Source: Burkholderia sp. GAS332
GTDB taxonomy: Bacteria > Pseudomonadota > Gammaproteobacteria > Burkholderiales > Burkholderiaceae
Direction of reading: 5' to 3'
Length of the DNA stretch: 64,000 nt
Assembly: GCA_900142905.1 (NCBI GenBank)
Contig: FSRV01000001.1
Location: forward strand, 4,092,001-4,156,000
Part shown: piece after piece, positions 55,621-64,000 of the stretch
Layout: every line of letters begins with the position of its first letter
How positions within the stretch are numbered: position 1 is the first letter of the stretch
Position numbers and translations under genes: made by a program
Notes under the pieces: generated by a model
Database searches by the model: none
Told to the model about the DNA's origin: nothing
The model's input: the letters and a program-made list of their open reading frames with translations, nothing else

Positions 55621-56583
55621 TCAGAACGGCGAGTCAGGAAAATAGAACTGCTGCGCGTTTTCCTTCGTGATCAGCACCGACGGAATGATCGTGGTCGGCG
55701 GCAGTTTGTCGCCCTTCAGACGCGCTTCAGCGGTGAGCTTGATCGCGTCATAGATGAATTTCGGCGAATACGACACGTCCGCCTTGATCATCGGTGCGCC
55801 GTCCATCACGTTCTTCACCATGCCCTTCGACCCCGCGCCGCCGAACACGATCTTGATGTCGGAGCGCTTGGCCTGCTCGATCGCCTTGAGGACGCCCACG
55901 GCCATGTCGTCGTCCGCGGCCCAGACCGCGTCGATATGCTTGAAGCGCGTGAGGTAGTCCTGCATCACCTTGAAGGCGTCGTCGCGATTCCAGTTCGCGT
56001 ACTTGGCGTCGAGGATCTTCATGTCCGGATAGTTCTTGATCACGTTCGTGAAGGCGGTCCAGCGTTCGTTGTCGAGCGTGGTCGGAATGCCGCGCAGCGC
56101 AACAATGTCGCCCTTGCCGTCGAGTGCTTTCGCCAGATACTCGGCGGGAATCTTGCCGAACGCGGTGTTGTCACCCGCAACGTAGGCGTCCTGTGCGCTG
56201 GTATCCGTCAGACCGCGATCCACCACCGTCACATACACGCCCTTCTTCTTCACCTGTGCAACCGGCTGCGTGAGCGAAGCCGATTCATACGGGAAAATCA
56301 CCAGCGCGTTGATCTTGTTCACCGTCACCAGATCTTGCAACTGGTTCGCCTGTTCGGGCGCACCGGCCGCGGTCTTCACGATCACCTTAAGATCGGGATG
56401 CGCTTTCTCGAGATCGGCCTTCGCCTTGTTCGCCCACCAGACGATACCGCCCGTGAAGCCGTGGTCGGCTGTTGGAATCGCGACGCCCAGTATTACCTTC
56501 TCATCCGCACGCGCAATGTTTGCCGTGCCCAGTATCCCCAACGCCAGCATGCCGGCGCCGACCGCTCGAATGACCTGCTTCAT
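55621..56583 (-). CDS. sugar ABC transporter substrate-binding protein
   Basis: 320 residues; signal peptide 1-26 (cleavage near ARADE). Periplasmic-binding-protein type 1 fold: [26 protein letters not shown] at the start, then [21 protein letters not shown] and the hinge PTTLDNERW. Homologous to ribose/inositol-binding proteins. AGGAGA is upstream, next to a repeat element. It belongs to the transport set with the permease and ATPase encoded upstream. Confidence 0.9.
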   Translation of the reverse strand: MKQVIRAVGAGMLALGILGTANIARADEKVILGVAIPTADHGFTGGIVWWANKAKADLEKAHPDLKVIVKTAAGAPEQANQLQDLVTVNKINALVIFPYESASLTQPVAQVKKKGVYVTVVDRGLTDTSAQDAYVAGDNTAFGKIPAEYLAKALDGKGDIVALRGIPTTLDNERWTAFTNVIKNYPDMKILDAKYANWNRDDAFKVMQDYLTRFKHIDAVWAADDDMAVGVLKAIEQAKRSDIKIVFGGAGSKGMVKNVMDGAPMIKADVSYSPKFIYDAIKLTAEARLKGDKLPPTTIIPSVLITKENAQQFYFPDSPF

Positions 56584-56598
56584 GGTTGTGTCTCCTGT

Positions 56599-56636
56599 GT
56601 CGACCAGAGTTAGCGCTTTAGCGCTTACCCATGCAA
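56599..56636. repeat. second copy of the cysD-cysN hairpin repeat
   Basis: GTCGACCAGAGTT followed by AGCGCTTTAGCGCT (56599-56625) and then TTACCCATGCAA, the same order as at 38366-38412 but lacking most of the outer ACTCTGGTC arm. It stands immediately upstream of the ribosome binding site of the sugar-binding protein gene, as the first copy does for cysN. Confidence 0.75.
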
Positions 56637-56716
56637 CATAGTTACGTTTATGAGGCGTTCACGCGCCCCGATTCTCAAACTTGCCGTTGTATCCCTTAAA
56701 GCTCAACGCCTGCCAC

Positions 56717-57730
56717 CTACCGCCGTCCGCGCTGCACGAAAGCAACGAAGATAATCACCACGCCCTGCACCGCCGCGTTCAGATACACGCTGATGATGCT
56801 GGTCAGATTCAGAATGTTGGCGATCACCGAAAGCAGGATCGCGCCGATCACCGTTCCAACTACGCGCCCTTCGCCGCCCTTAAGCGCAGTGCCGCCCACC
56901 ACCACCGATGCAATCGCTTCGAGCTCCCACAGCAAACCGGTGGTCGGCGTGGCCGAACCGAGCCGCGGTACGTACAGCACCGTCGCCACGCCAACACAGA
57001 TGCCGAGCAACACGTACGTAATGATCTTCACGGTATCGACGCGAATCGCCGCGTAGCGCGCGACCTGCTCGTTGGAGCCGATCGCTTGCACGTGGCGGCC
57101 GAACGCGGTGCGGTTGAGGATCAACGCGCCACCCGCTGCGACGACCAGGAACACCCAGATCGGGACCGGCACGCCAAACAGACTCGCGTAATAAACCGGC
57201 CCGTATAAGTCGGACAGCGAGTTATCCAAAGTCAGCGCGCCGCCATCCGCGAGCCAAGTCAGCACCGCGCGAAAAATCCCCAACGTGCCCAACGTCACGA
57301 TGAACGGCTCGATGCGCCCCTTGGTAATCAGCAGCCCATGCGCGCAGCCGAACAAACCGCCGAGCACCAGCGCTAACACAATGCCGAGCGTCACAATCAG
57401 CAAAGGTGCGACGGTATGACCGCCGACACCCGCAGCAAGTCCGTTCATCAGCCAGATCATGCTGCCCGCGATCAGCGCCGCCATCGACCCGACCGACAGA
57501 TCGATGCCACCCGAGATGATCACGAAGGTCATGCCGACCGCGATGATGCCGATGAACGAGGTGCGCGTGAGCACGTTCATCAGGTTGTCGAGCGTCGCGA
57601 AATCGCGGTTGAGCAGCGTGCCGACGATGCACAACACGATCAGCCCAACGAGCGGCCCGAGTGCATACAGACGATGCGCGAAGCGCAACGCACGGCCGGA
57701 TTGGACGGCTTCAGTGGGTGCCGGTCGCAT
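56717..57730 (-). CDS. sugar ABC transporter permease
   Basis: 337 residues, about nine or ten membrane helices; family (RbsC-like) signatures [19 protein letters not shown] (about 65-83) and [19 protein letters not shown] (about 278-296). It starts inside the end of the ATPase gene (20-base overlap), so the two are translationally coupled. It forms the channel for the sugar delivered by the binding protein. Confidence 0.92.
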   Translation of the reverse strand: MRPAPTEAVQSGRALRFAHRLYALGPLVGLIVLCIVGTLLNRDFATLDNLMNVLTRTSFIGIIAVGMTFVIISGGIDLSVGSMAALIAGSMIWLMNGLAAGVGGHTVAPLLIVTLGIVLALVLGGLFGCAHGLLITKGRIEPFIVTLGTLGIFRAVLTWLADGGALTLDNSLSDLYGPVYYASLFGVPVPIWVFLVVAAGGALILNRTAFGRHVQAIGSNEQVARYAAIRVDTVKIITYVLLGICVGVATVLYVPRLGSATPTTGLLWELEAIASVVVGGTALKGGEGRVVGTVIGAILLSVIANILNLTSIISVYLNAAVQGVVIIFVAFVQRGRR

Positions 57731-59198
57731 GGGCGATCAACTCCTCTTCGGTCAGATGCTCGAGCGTGAGCGTGGTTTGCAGGCGTCCCGCGCGCATCAC
57801 GGCAACGCGGTGACACAAGCCGATCAGCTCGATCAGTTCGGATGAGATGACGATCACCGCGCGGCCCTGCGCGGCGAGACGATGGATCAGGAAATAGATG
57901 TCGCGTTTCGCGCCGACATCGACGCCGCGAGTCGGCTCGTCGAGCACGATCACGTTCGGGTCGGGCTGCAGGAACTTGGCGAGCGCGAGCTTCTGCTGAT
58001 TGCCGCCGGAGAGCATGCGCGCGCGGCTCGACAGATCGCCCGTGCGAATGCCGAAGTCAGTCACCGCTTTCGTCAACGCCGCGCGCCCCGCTTTCATATC
58101 GAGCAGCGGATGCGCGTAGCGTTCAAGCGTCATCAGCGTGACGTTGTCCTGCAGGCTTAGATTCACATGCAGGCCTTTGCCCTTGCGGTCTTCGCTCAGG
58201 TAGGTGAGGCCGTGGCGCATGGCGTCGCGCGGGCTCTTCAGATCGGCGCGGCGGCCGGCGATTTCGATGCGGCCCGCCGTGCGTTTGCGCAGGCCGATGA
58301 TCGCTTCGAAGGCTTCGGTGCGACCCGCGCCGACGAGGCCGGCAAAGCCCAGCACTTCGCCGGCGCGCACCTCGAAGCTCAGGTCTTCCACCCAGTCCGG
58401 TACGGCGAGACCGTCGACTTTCAACGCGATCGGCGCATCGGCAAGCACGGCGATCTTGTCAGGGAACATATCGGACACGTCGCGCCCGACCATCAAATTA
58501 GCCATCTGCTGCCGCGCGAGTCCCGCGGTTTCGCTGCGCGCGACGAAGCGGCCGTCTCGCATCACGATCACTTCGTCGGTGATGCGCTCGACTTCATCCA
58601 GCTTGTGCGAGATGTAGACGATGGTCACGCCATCGGCCTTCAGCTTTGCCATCAGCGCGAAGAGGCGTTCGGTTTCGGAGGGCGTGAGCGTGGCGGTCGG
58701 TTCATCCATGATGAGCAAACGCGCGCGGCGTGACAGCGCCTTGGCGATTTCCACCATCTGCTTTTCCGCGACGATCAACTCGCGCACTTTCGTATCCGGC
58801 GCTTTCTGGAGGCCGACCTGCGCAAGATAACGCGCGGCCTCGGCACGCATTGCCGCATCGTCGACGAACCAGCCACGCTTTTTTTCATGACCGAGATACA
58901 TGTTCTGAGCGATCGTCAGATGCTCGGCGAGATTGAACTCCTGGTGAATCAGCACGATGCCGTCCGCTTCCGCATCGCGCGAACCGATGAACTGCTGCGC
59001 GTGGCCGTCGACCAGCAAGGTGCCCGAGGTCGCCGTTTCGTAGCCGGCGAGGATTTTCATCAGCGTCGATTTGCCCGCGCCGTTCTCGCCGAGCAAGCCG
59101 TAGATGCGCCCCGGCGCCAACTCGAAGCTCACCCCGTGCAGCACGCGCACCGGCCCGAAGTCTTTGCGGATATCGTCGAAGCGAATGGCGAGGCTCAT
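57711..59198 (-). CDS. sugar ABC transporter ATP-binding protein (two nucleotide-binding domains)
   Basis: 495 residues, RbsA/MglA-like tandem NBDs. N-terminal domain: Walker [10 protein letters not shown] (about 36-44) and Walker [15 protein letters not shown]-terminal domain: degenerate first loop [10 protein letters not shown], signature [13 protein letters not shown] and Walker [15 protein letters not shown]. It starts 3 bases after the lacI stop. Confidence 0.93.
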   Translation of the reverse strand: MSLAIRFDDIRKDFGPVRVLHGVSFELAPGRIYGLLGENGAGKSTLMKILAGYETATSGTLLVDGHAQQFIGSRDAEADGIVLIHQEFNLAEHLTIAQNMYLGHEKKRGWFVDDAAMRAEAARYLAQVGLQKAPDTKVRELIVAEKQMVEIAKALSRRARLLIMDEPTATLTPSETERLFALMAKLKADGVTIVYISHKLDEVERITDEVIVMRDGRFVARSETAGLARQQMANLMVGRDVSDMFPDKIAVLADAPIALKVDGLAVPDWVEDLSFEVRAGEVLGFAGLVGAGRTEAFEAIIGLRKRTAGRIEIAGRRADLKSPRDAMRHGLTYLSEDRKGKGLHVNLSLQDNVTLMTLERYAHPLLDMKAGRAALTKAVTDFGIRTGDLSSRARMLSGGNQQKLALAKFLQPDPNVIVLDEPTRGVDVGAKRDIYFLIHRLAAQGRAVIVISSELIELIGLCHRVAVMRAGRLQTTLTLEHLTEEELIAHATGTH

Positions 59199-59201
59199 GG
59201 C

Positions 59202-60278
59202 TCACGCACTCCTGCGAATCACGAGCCGATGCGGCAGCAGCACGCCCGGCACGTTCGCCAACGGATTCGCGAGCCGCTGCAGCAGCAGGCGCGCGGCCGT
59301 TTCGCCGAGTTCGCGCATCGGCTGGGCAATGGTGGTCAGCGGCGGATCGATTTGCGCGGCCAGCGAAATATCGTCGAAGCCGACCACGGCAACATCGTCC
59401 GGTACGCGCTTGCCGACGTTGCGCAAGCCATGGATCACACCGATCGCCAGCGTGTCGGAAACGGCGAAGATCGCGCTCGGCGCGTCAGGCTGCTGCATCA
59501 GCAAAGCCGCCGCCGATGCGCCCGCCTCGTAGTCGAGACTGTTCAGGTTCATGCGCCAACGCTCGTCCGGCGTGATGCCCGCTTCGGCCAACGCGTCCAG
59601 ATAGCCCTGCTGACGCTGCCGCGCGTACAGATAGTCGACATCCGAATTGATCAGCCCGATGCGCCGATGGCCGCGTGCGAGCAGATGCCGCACCGCGTCG
59701 CCCGCCGCCCGATAATTATCGATGCCGACATACGGCACGCCCATCGCCGGATCGAACTCGCAGCACGCGACCCACGGCAGCGCGCTGGATGCCTCACCGA
59801 GCGCCTGCTGGATGGTCGCCGGATCGAGGCAGATCGCGCCATCCGCGCGGCGCCGCCGCAGCAGATCGAAATAGCTGCGCTCGCGCCCCGGATCCGCGCC
59901 CGTGTCGCATAGCAGCATGAAATAGCCGTGCTGGCGCGCGACACTGTCGATCCCGCGCACGATCTCCGCGTAGAAGGGATTGCCGACGTCGGGCACCATC
60001 GTCAGTAGCAGGCGGCTTTCGGCGGTGCGCAGGTTGCGCGCGAGTTCGTTGACGCGATAGCCGCTGGCGTCGACCGCCGCCAATACCTTGTCGCGCGTGG
60101 CAGGCCGCACGTTCTCATGGCCGTTCAGCACGCGCGACACCGTCGCCACCGAGACGCCCGCCTGCTCCGCCACCTGGGCAATCGAAAGGCTCTCGGCCGG
60201 CCGCAGCGGCTGCCCCTCAGGCTGCGGTCGAGTCTTCGACGACGTCGCGGGGGCTGCTTTGGACACCGGCTTGGACAC
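59202..60278 (-). CDS. LacI-family repressor of the sugar operon
   Basis: 358 residues from the GTG at 60278, chosen because GAGG stands 9 bases upstream; the TTG at 60293 lies inside the operator palindrome and is unlikely. HTH and hinge: IAQVAEQAGVSVATVSRVLNGHENV and ATRDKVLAAVDASGYRVNELARNLR. The rest is a sugar-binding type 1 periplasmic-like domain (LTMVPDVGNPFYAEIVRGI). It is the first gene of the operon, so it represses itself and the transport/catabolic genes until its sugar is present. Confidence 0.92.
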   Translation of the reverse strand: MSKPVSKAAPATSSKTRPQPEGQPLRPAESLSIAQVAEQAGVSVATVSRVLNGHENVRPATRDKVLAAVDASGYRVNELARNLRTAESRLLLTMVPDVGNPFYAEIVRGIDSVARQHGYFMLLCDTGADPGRERSYFDLLRRRRADGAICLDPATIQQALGEASSALPWVACCEFDPAMGVPYVGIDNYRAAGDAVRHLLARGHRRIGLINSDVDYLYARQRQQGYLDALAEAGITPDERWRMNLNSLDYEAGASAAALLMQQPDAPSAIFAVSDTLAIGVIHGLRNVGKRVPDDVAVVGFDDISLAAQIDPPLTTIAQPMRELGETAARLLLQRLANPLANVPGVLLPHRLVIRRSA

Positions 60279-60289
60279 GTGAATTTGCC

Positions 60290-60317
60290 TCAAAAATGTA
60301 ATCGATTACATTTTTGA
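60290..60317. promoter_or_regulatory. perfect palindromic LacI-type operator
   Basis: A 28-base perfect palindrome centred between 60303 and 60304, with the core TGTAATCGATTACA flanked by TCAAAAA and its complement. It lies just upstream of the lacI GTG start and about 270 bases from the divergent PIMT gene. It is of the LacI-family type (CG-centred, symmetric) and presumably bound by the adjacent repressor. Confidence 0.9.
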
Positions 60318-60572
60318 GCGATAGAAGCAGGAATCGCAAGGACGGATCGCTAGGGATTAACACGGGGGCGGGCCGGCACGGCGAGAGCCCGTCCGGGGCG
60401 CGCCCAGCGGCGCACTGCCCGCGGCGGGGTCGGTTCGTGCCGCCATTTGGTACAATCCCGCAGTTACCCTGCCGTGGCCTGCATACCGGGTTGTACCCCG
60501 GCGTTGTACCCCGAGGCCGCCGGTCAGTGGCAAAGAATCGCAAACTCGCCAAACCACACTGCCGAATCCACC

Positions 60573-61226
60573 ATGAACATCGAGCAAGCGCGTTTCAACA
60601 TGATCGAACAGCAGATCCGCCCCTGGGAAGTGCTCGACCAGGACGTGCTGAATCTGCTCTCGATCGTCAAGCGTGAAAACTTCGTCCCCCCCGTCTACCG
60701 CGATCTGGCCTTCGTCGACTTCGAAGTGCCGCTGCCGGCCGGCCAGCACATGCTGGCGCCGCGCGTCGAAGCGCGCGTGCTGCAGGAACTGGCGGTGAAG
60801 AAACACGAAAGCGTGCTCGAAATCGGCGCCGGCTCGGGTTACATGGCCGCCCTGCTCGCGCACCGCGCGCAGCACGTGCTGACGGTCGATATCGAACCGG
60901 AACTGGCGGAGCTGGCGAAGAACAACCTGATCGCCAACGGCGTGCTGAACGCCGAAGTCGTCACCGGCGACGCGTCGCGCGGCTGGGCCGGCGCTGCACC
61001 GTACGACGTGATCTGCGTCTCGGGCGGCCTGCCGGTGCTGCCGCAGGAAATCCTCGAACATCTGAAGATCGGGGGCCGTCTGGCCGCTTTCGTCGGCACC
61101 GCGCCGGTCATGAAGGCGCAGGTCATCACGCGTATCGACGAGAAGCAGTACCGTATCGCCGACGTGTTCGAAACCTATGTCGAGCCGCTGATCAACGCCG
61201 TGCAGCCGCCGCGCTTCAAGTTTTAA
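60573..61226 (+). CDS. protein-L-isoaspartate O-methyltransferase family protein
   Basis: 217 residues from the ATG at 60573 (MNIEQARFNMIEQQIRPWEV). The SAM-binding motif VLEIGAGSGYMAALLA (about 80-95) and the ensuing VLTVDIEPEL are typical of the Pcm fold. In Burkholderiales it stands with rhodanese and tolC, as here. Whether it repairs isoaspartate or methylates another substrate is open; the segment usually holding the catalytic Ser/Thr before motif I is degenerate. Confidence 0.85.
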   Translation: MNIEQARFNMIEQQIRPWEVLDQDVLNLLSIVKRENFVPPVYRDLAFVDFEVPLPAGQHMLAPRVEARVLQELAVKKHESVLEIGAGSGYMAALLAHRAQHVLTVDIEPELAELAKNNLIANGVLNAEVVTGDASRGWAGAAPYDVICVSGGLPVLPQEILEHLKIGGRLAAFVGTAPVMKAQVITRIDEKQYRIADVFETYVEPLINAVQPPRFKF

Positions 61227-61244
61227 TTCGCACGTTTTTCTGGA

Positions 61245-61265
61245 CGGCCGGCACGCTGCCGGCCG
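61245..61265. repeat. perfect GC-rich hairpin between PIMT and rhodanese genes
   Basis: CGGCCGGCA and TGCCGGCCG form a 9-base stem with a CGC loop. There is no T-run after it, so it is not a standard terminator. It may limit read-through or stabilise mRNA. Confidence 0.6.
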
Positions 61266-61285
61266 CTGAACTGGATGTCCTGCTG

Positions 61286-61609
61286 ATGCAAAATCTGACC
61301 GCTCCGGCGCTCGCCGAATGGCTCGCCGATCAATCACGTCCCGCGCCCGTGCTGCTCGACGTGCGCGAACCGTGGGAAATTCAGACGGCGTCAATCGCCG
61401 GCGCCGTGTTGATTCCGATGCGTGAGATTCCCACGCGCAGCGAAGAACTCGACGACGACGCGCAAATCGTCTGCGTATGCCATCACGGCGCACGCAGCGC
61501 CCAGGTCGCGATGTTCCTCGAATCGCGCGGCCACACCAACGTCTTCAATCTGCAAGGCGGAATCGACGCGTGGTCGCGTCAGGTCGATCCGTCCGTTCCT
61601 ACCTACTGA
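61286..61609 (+). CDS. rhodanese-like sulfurtransferase
   Basis: 107 residues, one rhodanese domain. The active-site loop is VCHHGARSAQ (about 63-72), with Cys at the start of the CxxGxR loop, and LLDVREPWEIQTASI near the N-terminus. It probably transfers sulfane sulfur from thiosulfate or persulfides; the acceptor is unknown. It lies 13 bases before the tolC start. Confidence 0.9.
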   Translation: MQNLTAPALAEWLADQSRPAPVLLDVREPWEIQTASIAGAVLIPMREIPTRSEELDDDAQIVCVCHHGARSAQVAMFLESRGHTNVFNLQGGIDAWSRQVDPSVPTY

Positions 61610-61622
61610 TCGCACGGTCGCG

Positions 61623-63170
61623 ATGATCCGCCAGCGAGCGCCGGCCCTCGCGGCCGCTCTGGCGCTTGCTTGCGCAGTTCTAGCGGGTCTTCCGATCACG
61701 GCGCAGGCCGTCGGCCTGTCGCAGCTCTACGACGAAGCGCTCTCCAACGACGCGCAGCTGCAAAGCGCGCGTGCGGCGCTGGCCGCCAATAGCGAAGAGC
61801 TGCCGCTCGCGCGCGCCAAACTGCTGCCGCAAGTCTCGGCGTCGCTCATCGCGAACCGCCAGAGCACCGATTTCGGCGGCGGCTTTCCTTCCTCCTACGG
61901 CAATAGCAATGGCTACGTGATTTCGCTCACGCAGCCGCTGATTCACGTCGATAGCTGGTACGGCTATGCGCAGGGCAAGCTCGCGGTGGATTCGGCGCAG
62001 GCTTCGTTTGCGCAAGCGCGGCAGGATCTGATCGTGCGGCTCGGCCAGGCGTATTTCGACGCGCTCGCCTCTCAGGACAGCCTCGCGATTGTGCGCTCGC
62101 AGAAGGCGTCGATCGCGCAGCAGCTTGAATCCGCCAAGCGTTCCTTCGAAGTCGGCAACACGACGATCACCGATACGAACGAAGCCCAGGCTAAATACGA
62201 TCAGGCGACCTCGCAGGAAATTGCCGCCCAGAACGATCTCGCGGTGAAGCTGGCAGCGTTGCAGCAGATTGTTGGGCATCCGGTCGAACGTGTGGACGGA
62301 CTGGCCGCCGGCGCGCCGCTGCCGCCGCCCGTGCCCGCCGACATCAATCTGTGGGTCGATGCGGCCACTGACGCGAACTATCAGGTCGCGTTGAAGCAGA
62401 TCGCGCTGGAAACCGCGCAGCGCGAGACCTCGAAAGCCAAGGCCGGCCATCTGCCGACCGTCGACCTCGTCGCGAGCCGCTCGCGCAGCAGTCTGGGTGC
62501 AGCAGGCGCGGGTAACTTCGGTGGCAATTTCGGCGGTGGCTTTGGCAGTGGTGCGAATACGCCGGCACCGGGCACACCGGCGCTCGCTGCGGAACTGGGC
62601 AACCTGGGGTCCACCTACACGAACAGCACGATCGGCGTGCAGGTCACGATTCCGATCTTTGCGGGCGGCGCGACGCAAAGCCGTGTGCGTCAAACGCTCG
62701 CACTTGAAGACCAGGCTGCCGCCGATCTCGATACGGCTCGGCGCAATGCTGCGCTGTCGGCGCGTCAGGCCTTTCTCGGTGTGATGAGCGGGCTCGCGCA
62801 AGTGCGAGCGTTGCAGACTGCCGAGCGATCGGCGAACACCTCGCTTGAGTCGAATCTGCTTGGCTATCAGGTCGGCGTGCGGATCAATATCGACGTGCTC
62901 AATGCGCAGGATCAGCTGTTCTCGGCGCGCAGAGATCTGGCGAAGGCGCGGTATGACACGCTGATCAATAGCCTCAAGCTGAAGGCTTCCACCGCGAATC
63001 TCACTGATCAGGACGTGCTGCAATTGAGCGCGCTGCTGTCACCGGTCGACGATGGCTCGTTGACCGCGCTCCCACGCGTGCCGACGGTGCCGCATCCGGG
63101 TGTCGCGGCCAGAGGCGCCGCCGGGAAGCTCGGGCGGCGAGCGTTGCCGAATGCGGCGGCGCCGCTGTAA
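61623..63170 (+). CDS. tolC: TolC-family outer membrane channel protein
   Basis: 515 residues from the ATG at 61623. Signal peptide about 1-29 (ending near AQAVG); two TolC repeats of the outer-membrane efflux type, first about 32-235 (LSQLYDEALSNDAQLQSARAAL) and second from about 245, with the LNAQDQLFSARRDLAKARYD motif of the C-terminal repeat. A Gly/Asn/Phe-rich insert (about 300-325) is visible. It forms the outer exit of type I secretion or RND pumps; which pump is not known. Confidence 0.9.
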   Translation: MIRQRAPALAAALALACAVLAGLPITAQAVGLSQLYDEALSNDAQLQSARAALAANSEELPLARAKLLPQVSASLIANRQSTDFGGGFPSSYGNSNGYVISLTQPLIHVDSWYGYAQGKLAVDSAQASFAQARQDLIVRLGQAYFDALASQDSLAIVRSQKASIAQQLESAKRSFEVGNTTITDTNEAQAKYDQATSQEIAAQNDLAVKLAALQQIVGHPVERVDGLAAGAPLPPPVPADINLWVDAATDANYQVALKQIALETAQRETSKAKAGHLPTVDLVASRSRSSLGAAGAGNFGGNFGGGFGSGANTPAPGTPALAAELGNLGSTYTNSTIGVQVTIPIFAGGATQSRVRQTLALEDQAAADLDTARRNAALSARQAFLGVMSGLAQVRALQTAERSANTSLESNLLGYQVGVRINIDVLNAQDQLFSARRDLAKARYDTLINSLKLKASTANLTDQDVLQLSALLSPVDDGSLTALPRVPTVPHPGVAARGAAGKLGRRALPNAAAPL

Positions 63171-63436
63171 ACCGATTCGCTTCATCTTTTTTCGTTCCCC
63201 GTTTGACCCTCTAACCGCGCAACGTTCCATTCGTTGCGCGCGTGAGCTGTCTGCCGCTTGTCGCTGTTTTCCGACGCCTGTGACGCATCGCATATCTTCA
63301 GGGCGTTGACCGTCTTCGACCTCCCTGACACCCTCCTTTCATTGCGATCCTTCCGGTCCGCGCCGCAGAATTTTCGTACGGTTTCCTGATCTCTGCCCGG
63401 GCACCATGCTCCGACCATTTTTGGAGGAGCAAGGTG

Positions 63437-63913
63437 ATGAGAATTTTGAAGATCGCGATGCTGGCGGCAACGCTGTTGCCGCTTGCTTCGTATGCGGCTT
63501 TGGGCGGCGCGCCGAACTCCAGTTCATCCTCTCCGTCGATGCTGAGCGCCACGCCAAAGTCTGCCGCCGCTGCAAGCACGGGCGCGGCCAGCACAACCGC
63601 CGCGACGCCCTACTCCGTGCGCGAGTCGCGCGACGCCGACGGCGTCACGATCCGCGAATACGTGCTGCCCAGCAATGTCGTGTTCGCGGTCACTTGGGAA
63701 GGGCCGATACGGCCGGATATGAAGGCGCTGCTCGGCAGCTATTTCCCCAACTACGTAAACGCGGGTGAAAGCCGTGTGCGCGGGCCCGGCCCCATGGTCG
63801 AAGGCAATGACGACTTTCGCGTCGAGTCCGCTGGCCGCCTGGGCCACTTCTACGGCGTCGCCTATCTCCCTCGCCTGAAACCCGCCAGCGTTCGCCCGGG
63901 CGATCTGAAATAA
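63437..63913 (+). CDS. DUF2844 family periplasmic protein
   Basis: 158 residues from the ATG at 63437, with GGAGGAG 7 bases upstream; a GTG 3 bases earlier is possible. Residues 1-21 form a signal peptide, 27-60 a Ser/Ala/Thr-rich low-complexity linker, and the core is SVRESRDADGVTIREYVLPSNVVFAVTWEGP with NAGESRVRGPGPMVEGNDDFRVESAGRLGHF. The family has no known function and usually precedes a DUF3443 gene. Confidence 0.85.
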   Translation: MRILKIAMLAATLLPLASYAALGGAPNSSSSSPSMLSATPKSAAAASTGAASTTAATPYSVRESRDADGVTIREYVLPSNVVFAVTWEGPIRPDMKALLGSYFPNYVNAGESRVRGPGPMVEGNDDFRVESAGRLGHFYGVAYLPRLKPASVRPGDLK

Positions 63914-63938
63914 GACGGCCACCGAGTTACGGAAAAAT

Positions 63939-64000
63939 ATGAAAACCATTCACAAAACGTTCTGGGCGGCCATGACGGCTACCAGCGTTCTACTTGCGGC
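63939..64000 (+). CDS. start of the next gene, probably DUF3443 (cut by window edge)
   Basis: The ATG at 63939 begins MKTIHKTFWAAMTATSVLLAA, the start of a signal peptide, and runs off the window after 20 codons. The identity as DUF3443 comes only from the usual DUF2844-DUF3443 order in Burkholderiales. Confidence 0.5.
   Translation, partial: MKTIHKTFWAAMTATSVLLA

Overview
The window looks like a chromosomal segment of a Burkholderiales bacterium, most likely Paraburkholderia or Burkholderia. Protein-coding DNA is GC-rich and tightly packed. Family-typical betaproteobacterial gene neighbourhoods are present: tamA-tamB, DUF3460-scpA-panC-panD, zapA-6S RNA-EVE, DUF2486-holC-pepA diverging from lptF-lptG, cysI-DUF934-cysHDN diverging from cysB, and PIMT-rhodanese-tolC. 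The genus is an inference from gene content and order; no database was searched.

Layout. Positions 1-4.0 kb hold the outer-membrane translocation module (tamB, cut by the window edge, and tamA). 4.2-8.7 kb holds DUF3460, scpA, panC, panD, an orphan ParA, a thioesterase and a DoxX protein. 8.8-20.5 kb is a late-step cobalamin region: cobQ on the minus strand, cobU-cbiB-cobD-btuF on the plus strand, then cobC-cobS-cobT-btuD-btuC on the minus strand behind a recognisable cobalamin riboswitch. The btuB receptor gene that should sit between riboswitch and btuC survives only as a 57-codon in-frame deletion remnant. A Fic-family regulator with a substituted active site and an array of upstream operator-like repeats is lodged in the middle of this region. 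20.7-32.9 kb is mostly housekeeping: the zap pair, 6S RNA, EVE, SIMPL, lgt, a LysR regulator, ilvD, cytochrome c, holC, pepA and lptFG.

The siroheme/sulfate region runs from 32.9 to 43.7 kb. sirB and cobA (siroheme synthesis) are separated by a 2.8 kb island. The island consists of a long inverted repeat around a DUF6429 gene; one arm is interrupted by an IS701-like element with 13-bp perfect terminal repeats and a TTAG target duplication. Then follow cysN, cysD, cysH, DUF934 and cysI, with cysB divergent. Together these make a sulfate-to-sulfide pathway by direct APS reduction with its siroheme supply and regulator. A stand-alone amino-acid-type binding protein and a two-gene RND efflux system follow (43.7-49.6 kb).

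49.7-53.2 kb is accessory: an AbiEi/AbiEii-like toxin-antitoxin pair with its own repeated operator motif, a small hypothetical gene and a J-domain protein. 53.3-60.3 kb is a LacI-controlled sugar operon (lacI, ABC ATPase, permease, binding protein, TIM-barrel isomerase, Gfo/Idh oxidoreductase) behind a perfect palindromic operator. 60.6-64 kb holds a PIMT-like methyltransferase, a rhodanese, a TolC-type outer membrane protein, and the DUF2844 gene plus the first codons of its downstream partner.

The least ordinary signals are the btuB deletion downstream of an intact riboswitch, the Fic protein with Gln at the catalytic His position and its multi-copy operator, the IS-interrupted inverted-repeat island, a hairpin repeat found just upstream of the ribosome binding sites of two unrelated genes (cysN and a sugar-binding protein), and a 17-bp inverted repeat between cysI and cysB. 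No CRISPR array, tRNA or rRNA gene was recognised.
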